A DNA stretch of 64,000 bases from Hoylesella marshii DSM 16973 = JCM 13450 (GCF_000146675.1 NZ_GL397214.1:1924107-1988106), one strand, 5' to 3'; shown: positions 27,488 to 37,823, numbered from the stretch's first letter. Made by a program: numbers and translations. Notes: a model not told the origin generated them from the sequence alone.

Positions 27488-28390
27488 ATGAGACATGACA
27501 AACTGAAACGGGAACTCGACCTGCTTCTTCTCCTTACCAACAACCGCCAATATACCGTAGCCGAATTGTGCCAACGGCAAAACATCTCACGACGAAACCT
27601 GTATTACTACCTCAATTTCTTCCGCGAAAGCGGCTTCCATGTCAATAAAAACGGACAGTACTACAGCATCTCCCGCAATTCTCCCTTCTTTACCCGCCTC
27701 TTCAGTCTGATTCAGTTCACCGAAGACGAAGCCATCGTCATGCAACGACTTCTCGAAACAGCCGATGCCGATAACCTTTACATACACAATCTGAAGCAGA
27801 AATTCAACCGCTTCTACGATCTTCGCATCCTCTCCGATACCGCATACCATGCCCGTATGTCGCACCATGTAAACGTGCTTTACCAAGCCATCAAGCAACA
27901 ACAAATGGTCATCATTCACGGGTATTCGTCACCTCACAGCAACACGGTGAGCAACCGATTGGTAGAACCTTTCCTTTTTATGAACAATAATAACGACATC
28001 CGTTGCTATGAACTCGCTACCCGTATGAACAAGACTTTCAAAATCAGTCGTATGGAAGACGTGGAGGCAGTGAATGCAGCGTGGCTTTACGGAGACAAAC
28101 ATCGGCAACTCTATACCGACCTTTTTATGTTTAGCAGTGAAGAAACACTGCCCGTCAAGCTGCGCTTAGGGCGACTGTCATACAACCTGCTCACGGAAGA
28201 ACGTCCCGATGCCCACCGCTATATCACACCCGACGGCGATGAGCACTGGCTCTTTGAAGCACCTGTATGCAGCTATCTCGGCATAGGACGCTTCGTGCTC
28301 GGCCTTTACGAAGACATAGAAATCATAGGAGACGACGGTTTTCGTAGCTATATACGCAGCAAGATTGCAGCCATGCAGAACCATCTGTAG
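27488..28390 (+). CDS. WYL-domain transcriptional regulator
   Basis: The 300-residue protein has an N-terminal winged helix-turn-helix (residues about 5-45: Y-T-V-A-E-L-C-Q-R-Q-N-I-S-R-R-N-L-Y-Y-Y) and a WYL-type ligand domain (about 135-225: L-V-E-P-F-L-F, I-R-C-Y-E-L-A-T). A C-terminal extension follows. WYL regulators respond to nucleotides or other small ligands. It is 21 bp after rnhB and convergent with the hmu operon; no direct regulatory link can be shown. Confidence 0.8.
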   Translation: MRHDKLKRELDLLLLLTNNRQYTVAELCQRQNISRRNLYYYLNFFRESGFHVNKNGQYYSISRNSPFFTRLFSLIQFTEDEAIVMQRLLETADADNLYIHNLKQKFNRFYDLRILSDTAYHARMSHHVNVLYQAIKQQQMVIIHGYSSPHSNTVSNRLVEPFLFMNNNNDIRCYELATRMNKTFKISRMEDVEAVNAAWLYGDKHRQLYTDLFMFSSEETLPVKLRLGRLSYNLLTEERPDAHRYITPDGDEHWLFEAPVCSYLGIGRFVLGLYEDIEIIGDDGFRSYIRSKIAAMQNHL

Positions 28391-28403
28391 CACAGGGACT
28401 GAC

Positions 28404-28475
28404 AATAAGTCTGCATTCGTACCCCGTACAGATGCCGTTTGTCCTACGTACAGATGGCGTTTGTATGTAGATGGG
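28404..28475. repeat. 22-bp-period array C (degenerate)
   Basis: GTACAGATG(C/G)CGTTTGT occurs at 28426 and 28448, exactly 22 bp apart. A weak unit sits at 28404 and a shortened one, GTAGATGGG, at about 28467. It begins 14 bp after the WYL gene stop. Confidence 0.65.
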
Positions 28476-28518
28476 TCGGCAACCTTTCTCGGTGCAAATC
28501 GTATCGGTTGGGAGATTC

Positions 28519-28765
28519 TGTCGCACCTACAGCGCTCCATTTAGGGAATTGCCCTATACCCAGCGCTGCGCGCTGGGCTGACATTTTACGCTCTTTGCTT
28601 TCCGTTCCGCACAACGAACGTTCGTTTCAGAGCTTACATTACACCTCGTACCATTATATTTCGCATTTGAGGCACTGCGCAATCATACGCTGCCAGCACT
28701 TACATTGCCCCCATACCATGATAATAAGGTGTTGATGTGACCTGCAAAACGAGTGTTTCAGCACT
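28519..28765. repeat. Diverged copy of the 6362-7460 repeat family
   Basis: It carries the half-hairpin TCGCACCTACAGCGCTCC and the palindrome CCCAGCGCTGCGCGCTGGG, then a tail matching the 7020-7080 region. The left hairpin arm is missing. The remaining stretch 28766-28899 shows nothing I can support. Confidence 0.75.
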
Positions 28766-28899
28766 TGCCTTATACATCGCAGGGCGGCAATAGGGCATCC
28801 ATGCACCCTATCGTGCAACATTTTCGGAGATTCTCCGTGTCTTTGGTAAACGTTCAAATAGCCATGCGTTATGATAGGAAAGGAAGGAAGACAGTGTGC

Positions 28900-29238
28900 T
28901 TACTCGGGCACATAAATGATTTGTCCGTTTTCCAGCTGGTAAGCAGTGCCTAACCGTTTGCCTTTCGCACCATTGTTATCGGTGGTTTCTCCCGAGGCTT
29001 TATACGTGTTTATCTGCTTTCCTTGCTTTGTAATTATCTCCATATTGTCCTTCCCTGGGTTTTTGACCACAGTAAAGTCCTCATTTCCAAAAACCTCGGT
29101 CATATTCATGTGCATCACCATGGCCACCATCAGAGAGACGGCAAACACCATGGCCACGTCGAACAGATTGACAACCACGCTCAGCGGGTCGGCATCATCA
29201 TCTACTAAAAGACGACTACCTCTTCTCCTGCGGCTCAT
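28900..29238 (-). CDS. hmuV: HmuV: DUF2149 ExbD/TolR-like protein
   Basis: The 112-residue protein has one N-terminal membrane segment (about 22-43: P-L-S-V-V-V-N-L-F-D-V-A-M-V-F) after an Arg-rich start. A periplasmic domain ending in Y-V-P-E follows, as in the DUF2149 family. It overlaps hmuU by 4 bp and has a strong AGGAGG-like site before the ATG, which decides this start over a longer frame. It is the last gene of the hmu order seen in Porphyromonas. It probably pairs with HmuU as a proton-driven energiser. Confidence 0.8.
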   Translation of the reverse strand: MSRRRRGSRLLVDDDADPLSVVVNLFDVAMVFAVSLMVAMVMHMNMTEVFGNEDFTVVKNPGKDNMEIITKQGKQINTYKASGETTDNNGAKGKRLGTAYQLENGQIIYVPE

Positions 29239-29840
29239 GGGTGTTCCTCCTTTTGATTCAGTATGCGCGCCACGTAGTCGAGGTTGTTTACGTCTTGAGC
29301 GAACCATCGTTGTTTCAACTGTAGGGTAAATAGGCCTACGGCACTGATGACCAGACCCACGACCGTTGCGGCAAAGACCACTTGCATGTTGTAGGCCATG
29401 CCGGAAATGTCGCCGGTGGAGAGGCCTACCAGTGCAGGGCTCATGGAGATAAGCGTACCGATAAGCCCGAGAACAGGGCCTAACTTGGCCAGCAGGCGTG
29501 ATAGATTCACCTCCTTGACGGTCTCAGTTTCATATTGGGTGATGAGATAGTCGGTATAGTCCTCATGGTCTTTGCCGTTGTCGAGCATGTCTTTCAGATA
29601 ACGGACATAAAGGGAGTCGGTCTTCTGCGGCAGGCTTTCCTTGAGGTTTTCGATACCGTCGGGGGTAAGGTCTTTTATGAGATGGTTGAAGCACTGATTG
29701 TTTCTGCGGCGCAGCATGAAGCCATTGTAAGTGCCGCCAAGCAGCACAAGGGCGCGCAGAAAGAAGAGAATCAACAAGATGATGTCGGGAATCAGCAGAC
29801 TGTTGGCTATCCCGAAAAGGGCACGTGATATATATTCCAT
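29235..29840 (-). CDS. hmuU: HmuU: MotA/TolQ/ExbB-family proton channel
   Basis: The 201-residue membrane protein shows the MotA/TolQ/ExbB pattern: an N-terminal membrane segment, a cytoplasmic loop, and two C-terminal segments with L-A-K-L-G-P-V-L-G-L-I-G-T-L and V-V-F-A-A-T-V-V-G-L. It likely energises the HmuR receptor or HmuS together with HmuV. Confidence 0.85.
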   Translation of the reverse strand: MEYISRALFGIANSLLIPDIILLILFFLRALVLLGGTYNGFMLRRRNNQCFNHLIKDLTPDGIENLKESLPQKTDSLYVRYLKDMLDNGKDHEDYTDYLITQYETETVKEVNLSRLLAKLGPVLGLIGTLISMSPALVGLSTGDISGMAYNMQVVFAATVVGLVISAVGLFTLQLKQRWFAQDVNNLDYVARILNQKEEHP

Positions 29841-29857
29841 TGGTTAAATGTATGATT

Positions 29858-30541
29858 TTATGATTTACGAAAAAGCCATCTGTAACGGCTGAGAAGCCAC
29901 CCTAAGCCGAAAAGGAGCGCGAAACCGCCCAATGTAAATGCGAGGGCGAGCCAATCGACAGGATGCTCTTTCACGGCGTAGACTATCTTTCCATTCTCTG
30001 TCGCTATCAGTCCGAGGATGCAGATAAAGAGCGAAAGCAACAGATGAACCTCCACCCGATGGTCGCGTTCGGGCAGAAGAAAGCGAAAACTCTCGGCGAT
30101 GAGTGGTAGCAAAAGCACCACCGCGCCGGCAAAAAGCCATGCTGTGAGGCTGAAATCAACACCCACCGCGGCAAAAAGCGTCTGGGTAAGGAGGTAGAAT
30201 ACGAGGGGAAACATGAGCAGCCCCGGGTACCAAAAGAGCACCTTCGCCCACCATTTGTTGCGTATCGTGTGGTCATCGTTTTGCAGATACGTGAGTGTAA
30301 AAGCCAAACAAAACACCGATTCGATGGTTACAATAATGGCCATGTTTTGTAAAACAGCGGTATTTTGCAGGTAGTCGGCTATGCGAGTCTTAGATTGGAG
30401 CATGGCGTAATCCATGCTCCAATAGGCAAAACCGCCTAAGACAAGGCTGTAAACGATGCGCTGCCACCACTGCCACAGACTGAGTTTCATGACGCAGTTG
30501 AGAAAGATGAACAGCAGAAGTACATAGATAATCTGTTCCAT
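29858..30541 (-). CDS. hmuT: HmuT: polytopic membrane protein of hmu operon
   Basis: The 227-residue protein has about seven hydrophobic segments and few soluble loops. Its place between the CobN-like and MotA-like genes matches HmuT of the Porphyromonas hmu operon. No catalytic motif is visible; the function is unknown. Confidence 0.7.
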   Translation of the reverse strand: MEQIIYVLLLFIFLNCVMKLSLWQWWQRIVYSLVLGGFAYWSMDYAMLQSKTRIADYLQNTAVLQNMAIIVTIESVFCLAFTLTYLQNDDHTIRNKWWAKVLFWYPGLLMFPLVFYLLTQTLFAAVGVDFSLTAWLFAGAVVLLLPLIAESFRFLLPERDHRVEVHLLLSLFICILGLIATENGKIVYAVKEHPVDWLALAFTLGGFALLFGLGWLLSRYRWLFRKS

Positions 30542-30559
30542 GACACGAGGTTAAGTGGC

Positions 30560-33500
30560 CTATCGCTCGTTTTTACGTTTACGACGGAGAATCAACAGCA
30601 TGACGATAAAAGCAGCAAAAACCATGGAAACGATGACGACACCGTTGAGTGAAGTACTCGTTTCGGCGGCATCTTCAGCAGCTTCGTCTGTCTCTTTCTT
30701 CATCACCATACTCTTACCGTTGGTCTTTCCTTGCGTAGCAACAGTCATCTGCCTGTTACGCTGCAGGTAAGTCTTTGCGCTTGCCGCAGGTGCTTTGCCC
30801 GCAATGAAGTCTTGCAGGGGACGGTTGTTTCCCTCGAACGATGAGCCGGAAGGGCCGAAACGCGTAACGAGTTCGGTGTGGAGGGTGGCGATATCGGCCA
30901 ACTGCTGTGGCGAAGCTTTCCAATAACCCTTGCGGGCAGTCTCCATCATGGTGGCGGTCATCTCTTCCATAGCAGTGGGATTCACCTTTGCAAACTGCTC
31001 CTTGATACCGAGGTCGTACTTGTCTTTGACATATACATTGTAGATTTCGTCCCACAACTCCTTGTCGATGTTCCGAGGCTTCATCACGTTCCATCCATAG
31101 GTATTTCTCACCATTTCGGCTATTTCATCGGTGGCGTTTTCACCACCGGATAGTGCACGTTTCACGTAAGATGGGTTAAGAATCTTCGTTCGGGCCTCAA
31201 CGCCGATGGCCTCTTTGCTGTCCTGCATTCTGTAATTGTTGCGATTGCGGTAATCACTGAAGTAAGCCTCGGGGTCTTTGCCCGTCACATGACGCACAGC
31301 AAGACTGACTCCACCCATGAACTCATATACATGATCGAGACTCAACGCGCCCCATGTGTTGTTCTGACGTGGCTGAACAACGACATCTGTGCGGGTGAGT
31401 GCAGCCCCAAAGGCCTCATGCACATCGTTCATCCAGTGCTCTTCGTCGCCATAAAAGGCTCCCATATTGTTGATATAGGTCTCGGCTATCTGCCGCTCAT
31501 TTGTCCAACGGTTGCCTTGTTCCACCATACCTTGAATGCCGGTGCCATAGCCTCCGCCTGCGCCCCCAAAGACACGATAGTGCGACAGCTCACGGGCTTC
31601 TTTCGGAGAAACACCTTTGTCGATAAGATAGCGTTCCGATGCTTCCACGCCAACTTTCACTTCATTGGTAAACTTGTCGTCGTCTGCCGCAGCTGCCATC
31701 TGCACAGCGCGCGTAATCAGAAAGAGACGGGAGGCAGCTAAGTCGCGCAACTGCCCCGAAGTCTGTACCACCACATCGATACGAGGTCTGCCGAGAGCCG
31801 ACGAAGGAATGAGTTTGATGTCGCTCACACGGCCATATCGGTCTCTCACCGGTTCTACTCCGAGCATGTAAAGCACCTGTGCAATGGTAGCACCACCTGT
31901 CTGTATGAACTCGCCCGACCACAGTGTGTAACTTACTTTACGAGGATATTCACCCCGATGCTTTCTCCGATATTCATCGATGGTATTCTTGGCCAAGGCG
32001 ATACCTTTCTCCCACGCATCCGGGGTAGGAGTCTCTTCGGCATTGATGGCAAAGAGATTTCTACCGGTCGGCAAGGTATTAGGATTGAGGATGAGGTCTC
32101 CACCGGGGGAAGGAGCAGTATATCCGCCATTCAAAGCATTGACAAGAGAAGCCAACTCCAAACTCGGACTCTTTACGAGCAGGTCTTTATACTGACCGAT
32201 GTTTCTCAATGAAGTCTCCACTTCCGTTACTGCATGGGCAAACTCGATATCCTTGGGGTTTAATGCGTCGGTTTCGGTTGCATGCTGCCTGCCCGCTGAT
32301 GTGTTGCCCATTTGCTTTTTAAGGCCTTCTTCCATCTTCTTCAAGGCTTCAGGGCTGGCTCCCATCTTCTTGGCCACTGCCAACATACGGGTAGGGTCTT
32401 TCTTTGCCAGCATCTTGCGCATCTGGTATCTCATGAATTTGGCTATGGGGCTGTTAGACGGAGCAGGCACTTCCATATCCTTATTCTCCATCTTTCCCAT
32501 CATACCGCCATGGGCTTTACCCTCGTGCTTCTTATCTTTCCTCGATGCCGCCATCATCATGGCCATCATGCCCTTAGGCATATTCTTCTTTTCTTCTATA
32601 TCATGAGCTTTTTGCAGTTGAGCAGTGGTGAGACCGGTGATGAGCAATAGCTGTCCATCGGTGAGCGATGAGGGATTGGTATAGAAGCGATTCACCAGCG
32701 ATTCGGCCTTTTTCAGATATAAGGCGTTGAATTTTGCCTTGTGTAAATACAGGTCGGCGGGTGCTTTTCCCTGCTGTTTGTCGAGTGAATAAAGACTATA
32801 TGCAATGGGATCGACTGTCATAGAGAAAATAGTAGACCGTATATCTTCCTGCGAATAGGGAACTCCCATGACATAAGGCGTGTCCGTTATCTTCTCAGAG
32901 GACAATTCTTCGGCATAATCAGCCAATCGTTGTAGGTCTGTATCGTTGTAAACTCTCTTCAAATCGCCATCCAATCCCAAGTCTTTATGTATGCCTAACT
33001 GTATGGCAAGCTGCTTGGCTTCCACAGCGAGGGCATGCTTATTGCCCTTGTTATTGAAGTAAGCAGAGAGTTTATCCTCTAAGTTCTTGTAGGTGTTGCG
33101 TAGCTCACTCTCGTGAAAAGCCGGTGTAAGATACGACAACAGACCAGCATATGAGCGTCGTTTGGCTATCATTGCCTCACCCACATTATCAATCGTATAA
33201 TAATAGAAGTGTGGAATTGCGCCCACAAGCCTGTCCGGCCAGTCATTGTTAGACAAGGCCACTTGCTTCTGCGGGGTAAATTCCAGACTGCCATGGGTAC
33301 CGAAATGCAGCAATGCATCTGCTTTAAATCCGTATTGTATCCAAAGATACGGGGCAATATAGCTATGCGGCGGCACCTTGTCTGTTCCATGAACAATCTT
33401 GAAAACGTCCTTCCCTTCACCGGCCAAGGGCTGCGGTATGAGGACGATATTTCCGTATCTGATGCGTGGAAAGGCCAGACGACCATCTGCTGTCTTTAGT

Positions 33501-34939
33501 TTGTTGTGGTCTCCGGGGAACTTTCCAAACTCCTTATCTACGTCTTCTATCTTTTGTTTGCGCAGGGAGGCGTGCGTCCAGCTGTCGTATTCCTGTTTGG
33601 TCACCAGCTGTGGATGCCCTGTTTTCATGTATCGGGCGACATCGCCTTCAGCAAACGAGTTAAATAAAGAACCTTCCCGAGCTATTTGTTGCTTGAATTC
33701 AGTGAGTGAAGCCGGTAGTCCCGATAGGTTATAACCTTCTTTTTTAAGGTTTAAAAGTGTGTTATAGAGCGATTGGGCTACATTCATTCCGCTGGCTACA
33801 AGATTGCTTTGTCCCGGTCCTTTGAAGTAAACGATGGCCAGCCGCTTGTCTTTGTTCTTCTTGGAGGTAAGGCGCGAATAGTTATTCACAGTCTTGATGA
33901 ATGTTTCCAAACGTTCGGGAATGGCATACGGATGCAGCAATCCGTTCTTGTCACGTGTGAGACCAAACAGTGCAGTGGTACGTATCGCACCGTCAATCTC
34001 GGGCATGACCACGCTTTGCGACAAGAAACCGCCCATCATTCCGCGAGGGTCTTTCTCCCAATCATCGGTCAATGCGTTTACATCCATTGGGTCAAAAAGC
34101 AATATATTGTTGGCTTTGAGGTATTGCACAACATCGTCTCCCAACCTTCCATGTGCGCTGTTGATGACCATATCGGGACGTATCTGCCGAATGAAGTCTG
34201 CCATATTCATAAACGAAGACACGGGATAAACGTTGTATCCCTCTTTCACCAACGCACGAACGAGGTCTGTGGGGTCGGTTACCGCACCCGAAACAACCAC
34301 TTTTTTAGCACCTTTCCTGAAAAGGCCGTGCGTCTTCATGTATTTCTCATAGCTGCTTACAGAGGTAAACTCCAGCTCTTCTTCCTCGTCATTGTCTGTA
34401 GGGAAGAAGAGATAATCCGAGGGTTTCTGTTCCGGTTTCTCCGGTGTTCCGGTGAAAATAATCTTCCCGTCCACGTTTCTACGTAAGAAACTGAGCAGAC
34501 TTCGGTTGTTCTTCCGCCTGCCACCCATCATGTATTTCTGTATGAGCGCTGTCTCTTCTACGGTGAAATTGGAAATATCGTTGTCCGGATTGGTGGCCAT
34601 CATCGTATAGACGGGTACTCCTTCATTGGCTGTCTCTTGTATCTGCTGCCGTTGTTCGGCCGTTATATTGAACCCCATGCCGTTGATGAGCACTACATCG
34701 TAATCGTCCAACGACCCCAACTCGTCGGTCTTCACATCATAGAGTTTGATGAACGGGTTATCGTCGGCCTGCGATAAGGCCTGCATCATAACGGGTTGAA
34801 AGTTTACAAGTGCGATTTTCGTGCGGCTCAACCATATATGATAGAAGCCCACAAGTAAGCCCACAAACAAGGCTAAGAGTGCGCCTAACCATATTTTTCT
34901 ATGTTTTTTAAATCCAAGTTTCTGTTTTATCTTCCACAT
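30560..34939 (-). CDS. hmuS: HmuS: membrane-anchored CobN-like haem-processing protein
   Basis: The 1459-residue protein is a CobN/magnesium-chelatase H-family homologue with conserved G-T-H-G-S-L-E-F, H-E-S-E-L-R-N and C-terminal segments. It has an N-terminal membrane anchor (about 18-36) and a second one near the end (about 1425-1450), so the large domain is likely periplasmic. CobN inserts cobalt; the HmuS branch is reported to release iron from haem anaerobically. Odd feature: residues 787-822 are a Met/His/Lys-rich insert with ten Met in 36 residues, possibly metal- or haem-related. hmuR ends 34 bp upstream. Confidence 0.9.
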   Translation of the reverse strand: MWKIKQKLGFKKHRKIWLGALLALFVGLLVGFYHIWLSRTKIALVNFQPVMMQALSQADDNPFIKLYDVKTDELGSLDDYDVVLINGMGFNITAEQRQQIQETANEGVPVYTMMATNPDNDISNFTVEETALIQKYMMGGRRKNNRSLLSFLRRNVDGKIIFTGTPEKPEQKPSDYLFFPTDNDEEEELEFTSVSSYEKYMKTHGLFRKGAKKVVVSGAVTDPTDLVRALVKEGYNVYPVSSFMNMADFIRQIRPDMVINSAHGRLGDDVVQYLKANNILLFDPMDVNALTDDWEKDPRGMMGGFLSQSVVMPEIDGAIRTTALFGLTRDKNGLLHPYAIPERLETFIKTVNNYSRLTSKKNKDKRLAIVYFKGPGQSNLVASGMNVAQSLYNTLLNLKKEGYNLSGLPASLTEFKQQIAREGSLFNSFAEGDVARYMKTGHPQLVTKQEYDSWTHASLRKQKIEDVDKEFGKFPGDHNKLKTADGRLAFPRIRYGNIVLIPQPLAGEGKDVFKIVHGTDKVPPHSYIAPYLWIQYGFKADALLHFGTHGSLEFTPQKQVALSNNDWPDRLVGAIPHFYYYTIDNVGEAMIAKRRSYAGLLSYLTPAFHESELRNTYKNLEDKLSAYFNNKGNKHALAVEAKQLAIQLGIHKDLGLDGDLKRVYNDTDLQRLADYAEELSSEKITDTPYVMGVPYSQEDIRSTIFSMTVDPIAYSLYSLDKQQGKAPADLYLHKAKFNALYLKKAESLVNRFYTNPSSLTDGQLLLITGLTTAQLQKAHDIEEKKNMPKGMMAMMMAASRKDKKHEGKAHGGMMGKMENKDMEVPAPSNSPIAKFMRYQMRKMLAKKDPTRMLAVAKKMGASPEALKKMEEGLKKQMGNTSAGRQHATETDALNPKDIEFAHAVTEVETSLRNIGQYKDLLVKSPSLELASLVNALNGGYTAPSPGGDLILNPNTLPTGRNLFAINAEETPTPDAWEKGIALAKNTIDEYRRKHRGEYPRKVSYTLWSGEFIQTGGATIAQVLYMLGVEPVRDRYGRVSDIKLIPSSALGRPRIDVVVQTSGQLRDLAASRLFLITRAVQMAAAADDDKFTNEVKVGVEASERYLIDKGVSPKEARELSHYRVFGGAGGGYGTGIQGMVEQGNRWTNERQIAETYINNMGAFYGDEEHWMNDVHEAFGAALTRTDVVVQPRQNNTWGALSLDHVYEFMGGVSLAVRHVTGKDPEAYFSDYRNRNNYRMQDSKEAIGVEARTKILNPSYVKRALSGGENATDEIAEMVRNTYGWNVMKPRNIDKELWDEIYNVYVKDKYDLGIKEQFAKVNPTAMEEMTATMMETARKGYWKASPQQLADIATLHTELVTRFGPSGSSFEGNNRPLQDFIAGKAPAASAKTYLQRNRQMTVATQGKTNGKSMVMKKETDEAAEDAAETSTSLNGVVIVSMVFAAFIVMLLILRRKRKNER

Positions 34940-34973
34940 ATCATTGTCGTTTTATTGTCGGAATGCCATCTTT

Positions 34974-37112
34974 TTATAAGTGTTTGAAGAGTTGTTCCAA
35001 TTCCACGGCTACGCCCACGGTGAACGAGGTGCCTGTGGTGAATGGCGAATTGTATTGGTATACTTTCGGCCGATAGTTGAAAAGATTGTCTATACCCAAA
35101 GTAATCTGAACGGCCTGATAGAGCCGTTGCTGCACGATAAGCCTCCAAAGACTGTATGCGGCCGAAGTGGTTTTCCTATAAGTCTTGGTCGCGGTGTCCA
35201 ACGTACTGTATGTTCCTTCCGACAGATAACGGCCGTTGAGTGTAACACTCATCTCATAGTGTTTGAAAGTCTTTCTGTAATCCACCTGTGCTGTGAATGT
35301 ATGCGGACGCGAATCAGACGTTATCGGCATGTTATGACGTGTGAACTCGTGGAAATAGGCGTAAGAGAGTTTTGCTCCGAAACCGCACGAATAGCGTGCC
35401 ACCACTGTGGCATCTACGCTGGCAAGGCTGGTTCCTTCCACATTGTAGTAGGCCATTGCGCCCTTTCCTGCATCCAAGGCAGGGTTCCAGATGGTAGATA
35501 TTTCGTTGTCCAAGATATTGTAATACCCTGTCAGTGTGAAGCAATAATTGCGATGAACGTATTCCGCGGAGGTCGAAAAGCTGTTGCTCGTTTCTGCTTT
35601 CAGGTCTTTATTACCATATATATAGAATACATTTGCCATATTGAAATTCATGTACATCTCTTTCAGAGTAGGCGCTCTGAAACCTCTGGAATAAGACCCG
35701 CGCACTTTTAAGTTGTTCAACGAATACATTCCCGCTATTTTCGGTGTCAGTTGCCACCCATAACCCGAGAAGTAATCGCTGCGCAAACCGGCCACGATAT
35801 TCCAATGATGAGCGATATTCCAGTCAGCTTGTGCAAAGATATCGGTCGAGAATTGTCTGTGTGATCCCCCATTCACGAACTGATAGGTTTGCAGATAATT
35901 GGCCATCATATCTCCGCCCATCGTCAGCGAGAGGTCTTTGTCGAAGGCATGGGTATAGAGTGCGCGCAGGGAGTTTTGCACATTTTTATAGTTGAGTATG
36001 TCTTTTTTCGTAACAGGATAGAAGTCACTTTTATCGTATCTATCAAAGTTATAAGACACATCGAGCACGTCTTTCTCGCTCAATGTACCTGCAAAGCGTA
36101 GCCCTCCGAGGAAGTCTCTCGAGCGGTCTTTACTATACGCCGACACGTTGCGCTCATGGAAATAATAGCCGGCCTTACCCGTCAACGATGTCTTGTCCGA
36201 CCACTTGTAGACCAATTTGTCCTTAAAGTTCCACTGTCGGTTGCCATACACTTGTGTGCTGTCTGCACGCCCTTTATCAAAAGCGGTATAAGATTTCATC
36301 CGGTCGGTCTGTATGTTCAGCAGGTTGGAGAACCGCCCTGTGCGCGACCCTACCTCTGCTCCGTGGCGTTGTGTACCGTATTTGCTCTCGAAATGAGTAT
36401 TGAGGTGAACGGTCAGCGGGTCAGCTGCCGACTTTGTAATGATATTGATGACTGCCCCCACGGCATTGGAACCATATAATGCGGAGGCTGCTCCTTTCAC
36501 GATTTCGATACGCTCGATGTTGTCTACATTCAATCTTCTGTAGTCCACATTGTCGAGTGTCTCACCGGCAAGACGCTCCCCATCGACGAGGAAAAGCAAC
36601 GAGAGACCGCTCAATCCCTGCATTTTCAACACTTCCTGACGGTTCATGGCATACGAATACTCTATGCCCGGAAGCTCTGCTTCCAGTACATCTCGGATAT
36701 TCGTGGCATCGAGCTTCCGTATATCGGCAGCCGTTATTACCCGTGTTACCACAGGAGTATTGGCCAGCGTCTTCTTCGTCATGGTGCCGGTCACTGTGAC
36801 CGCACCTAAGTTGATGAGGTCTTCTTTCATATACATTTTTACTTCCGTTGTGGCCGACGATGACACTTTGACGGTACACCGTTCATAACCGATAAGCATA
36901 GCCGTAAGCGTATATTCGCCCGAAGGCACGTTGAGCGTGAATCGCCCCTCTTTGTCTGCCTGCGTGGCATATTTCTTTCCCTCGGTCATCACATAGGCAA
37001 AAGGCACGGGCTTGTTGCCATCTGTTACCACGATGCCGTGTATCGGGTCGGCGAAAGTCCGCATTGAAAAGAAGAGCAGAACTGCAAACAGCGGTAAAAG
37101 TCTTTTATTCAT
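34974..37112 (-). CDS. hmuR: HmuR: TonB-dependent haem receptor
   Basis: The 712-residue outer-membrane receptor has a signal peptide and a carboxypeptidase-regulatory-like domain (about 24-95: G-Y-E-R-C near 75). A plug domain (about 110-235: G-L-S-L-L-F-L-V-D-G-E-R, G-A-A-S-A-L-Y-G-S-N-A-V-G) and a barrel follow. The F-R-A-P and N-K-D-L motifs near 485 and 511 correspond to the YRAP and NPDL motifs that HmuR needs for haem use. hmuY ends 4 bp upstream. Confidence 0.92.
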   Translation of the reverse strand: MNKRLLPLFAVLLFFSMRTFADPIHGIVVTDGNKPVPFAYVMTEGKKYATQADKEGRFTLNVPSGEYTLTAMLIGYERCTVKVSSSATTEVKMYMKEDLINLGAVTVTGTMTKKTLANTPVVTRVITAADIRKLDATNIRDVLEAELPGIEYSYAMNRQEVLKMQGLSGLSLLFLVDGERLAGETLDNVDYRRLNVDNIERIEIVKGAASALYGSNAVGAVINIITKSAADPLTVHLNTHFESKYGTQRHGAEVGSRTGRFSNLLNIQTDRMKSYTAFDKGRADSTQVYGNRQWNFKDKLVYKWSDKTSLTGKAGYYFHERNVSAYSKDRSRDFLGGLRFAGTLSEKDVLDVSYNFDRYDKSDFYPVTKKDILNYKNVQNSLRALYTHAFDKDLSLTMGGDMMANYLQTYQFVNGGSHRQFSTDIFAQADWNIAHHWNIVAGLRSDYFSGYGWQLTPKIAGMYSLNNLKVRGSYSRGFRAPTLKEMYMNFNMANVFYIYGNKDLKAETSNSFSTSAEYVHRNYCFTLTGYYNILDNEISTIWNPALDAGKGAMAYYNVEGTSLASVDATVVARYSCGFGAKLSYAYFHEFTRHNMPITSDSRPHTFTAQVDYRKTFKHYEMSVTLNGRYLSEGTYSTLDTATKTYRKTTSAAYSLWRLIVQQRLYQAVQITLGIDNLFNYRPKVYQYNSPFTTGTSFTVGVAVELEQLFKHL

Positions 37113-37116
37113 GGTA

Positions 37117-37779
37117 TCAATCCTTGAATTTTACGGGATAGATATAATCAAAGGAAATGTATCCTTTGATGTTGTATTTGTTGGGATTGGCAAACCCTGT
37201 GAAGCGAATCGCTGCTATCGTCTTGTCTTTCATCAGCAGGAGATACACTTTCTCGGAGGGCTTGTAAGCAGGAGGCATTGTGCTCATATTTACATCGAGC
37301 CATTTCCCTAACTCTTTGTTCTTTGGCGTATTCGCATAAATCACTTTGCCTTGCATCATGCCGGACATATCTACGATGATGCGGTCTGCAACATCGGGCT
37401 TGAACGAAGCATCCGACGGACGTGCATAGGTGCCGTTTCCGGCGTCGCGTCGGAAAGCCTCCAAATCTGCGTAGGAAGTTTCCAATGCCGCACCGCCATT
37501 GGTTTTGCAGTCGTAGCGGTGCAATGCGAAGTGCCATTCGGCAGGTATATCAGCCGTGTTGTCATAGAGAAGGGTTTTCTGCGACCCGTTTTTCAGGTTG
37601 AGATATACCCAGTTGGTGTACTCTGTGGCATTGATGTTGGTGTACGTATTGTCCTTTTTGTGCTGCGAGGGGTCGCCCTCGGAGGGGTCGTCATAGATGT
37701 TATCACACGACAGGAACGATAATACAATCGTCCCTGTCATGATGGATAAACATAGCGACTGTAAGAGGTTTCGTCTCAT
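37117..37779 (-). CDS. hmuY: HmuY-like haem-binding lipoprotein
   Basis: The 220-residue lipoprotein (lipobox F-L-S-C, Cys25) matches HmuY: N-W-V-Y-L-N-L near residue 56, E-W-H-F-A-L-H-R-Y-D-C-K-T-N-G-G near 81-96, and I-R-F-T-G-F...G-Y-I-S-F-D-Y at the end. HmuY captures haem and passes it to HmuR. It directly precedes hmuR. Axial ligands cannot be assigned by eye with confidence. Confidence 0.88.
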   Translation of the reverse strand: MRRNLLQSLCLSIMTGTIVLSFLSCDNIYDDPSEGDPSQHKKDNTYTNINATEYTNWVYLNLKNGSQKTLLYDNTADIPAEWHFALHRYDCKTNGGAALETSYADLEAFRRDAGNGTYARPSDASFKPDVADRIIVDMSGMMQGKVIYANTPKNKELGKWLDVNMSTMPPAYKPSEKVYLLLMKDKTIAAIRFTGFANPNKYNIKGYISFDYIYPVKFKD

Positions 37780-37823
37780 AGTCGGTATTGATGTTTTGTG
37801 ATTCGTTGGTGAAAACTCAGCGG

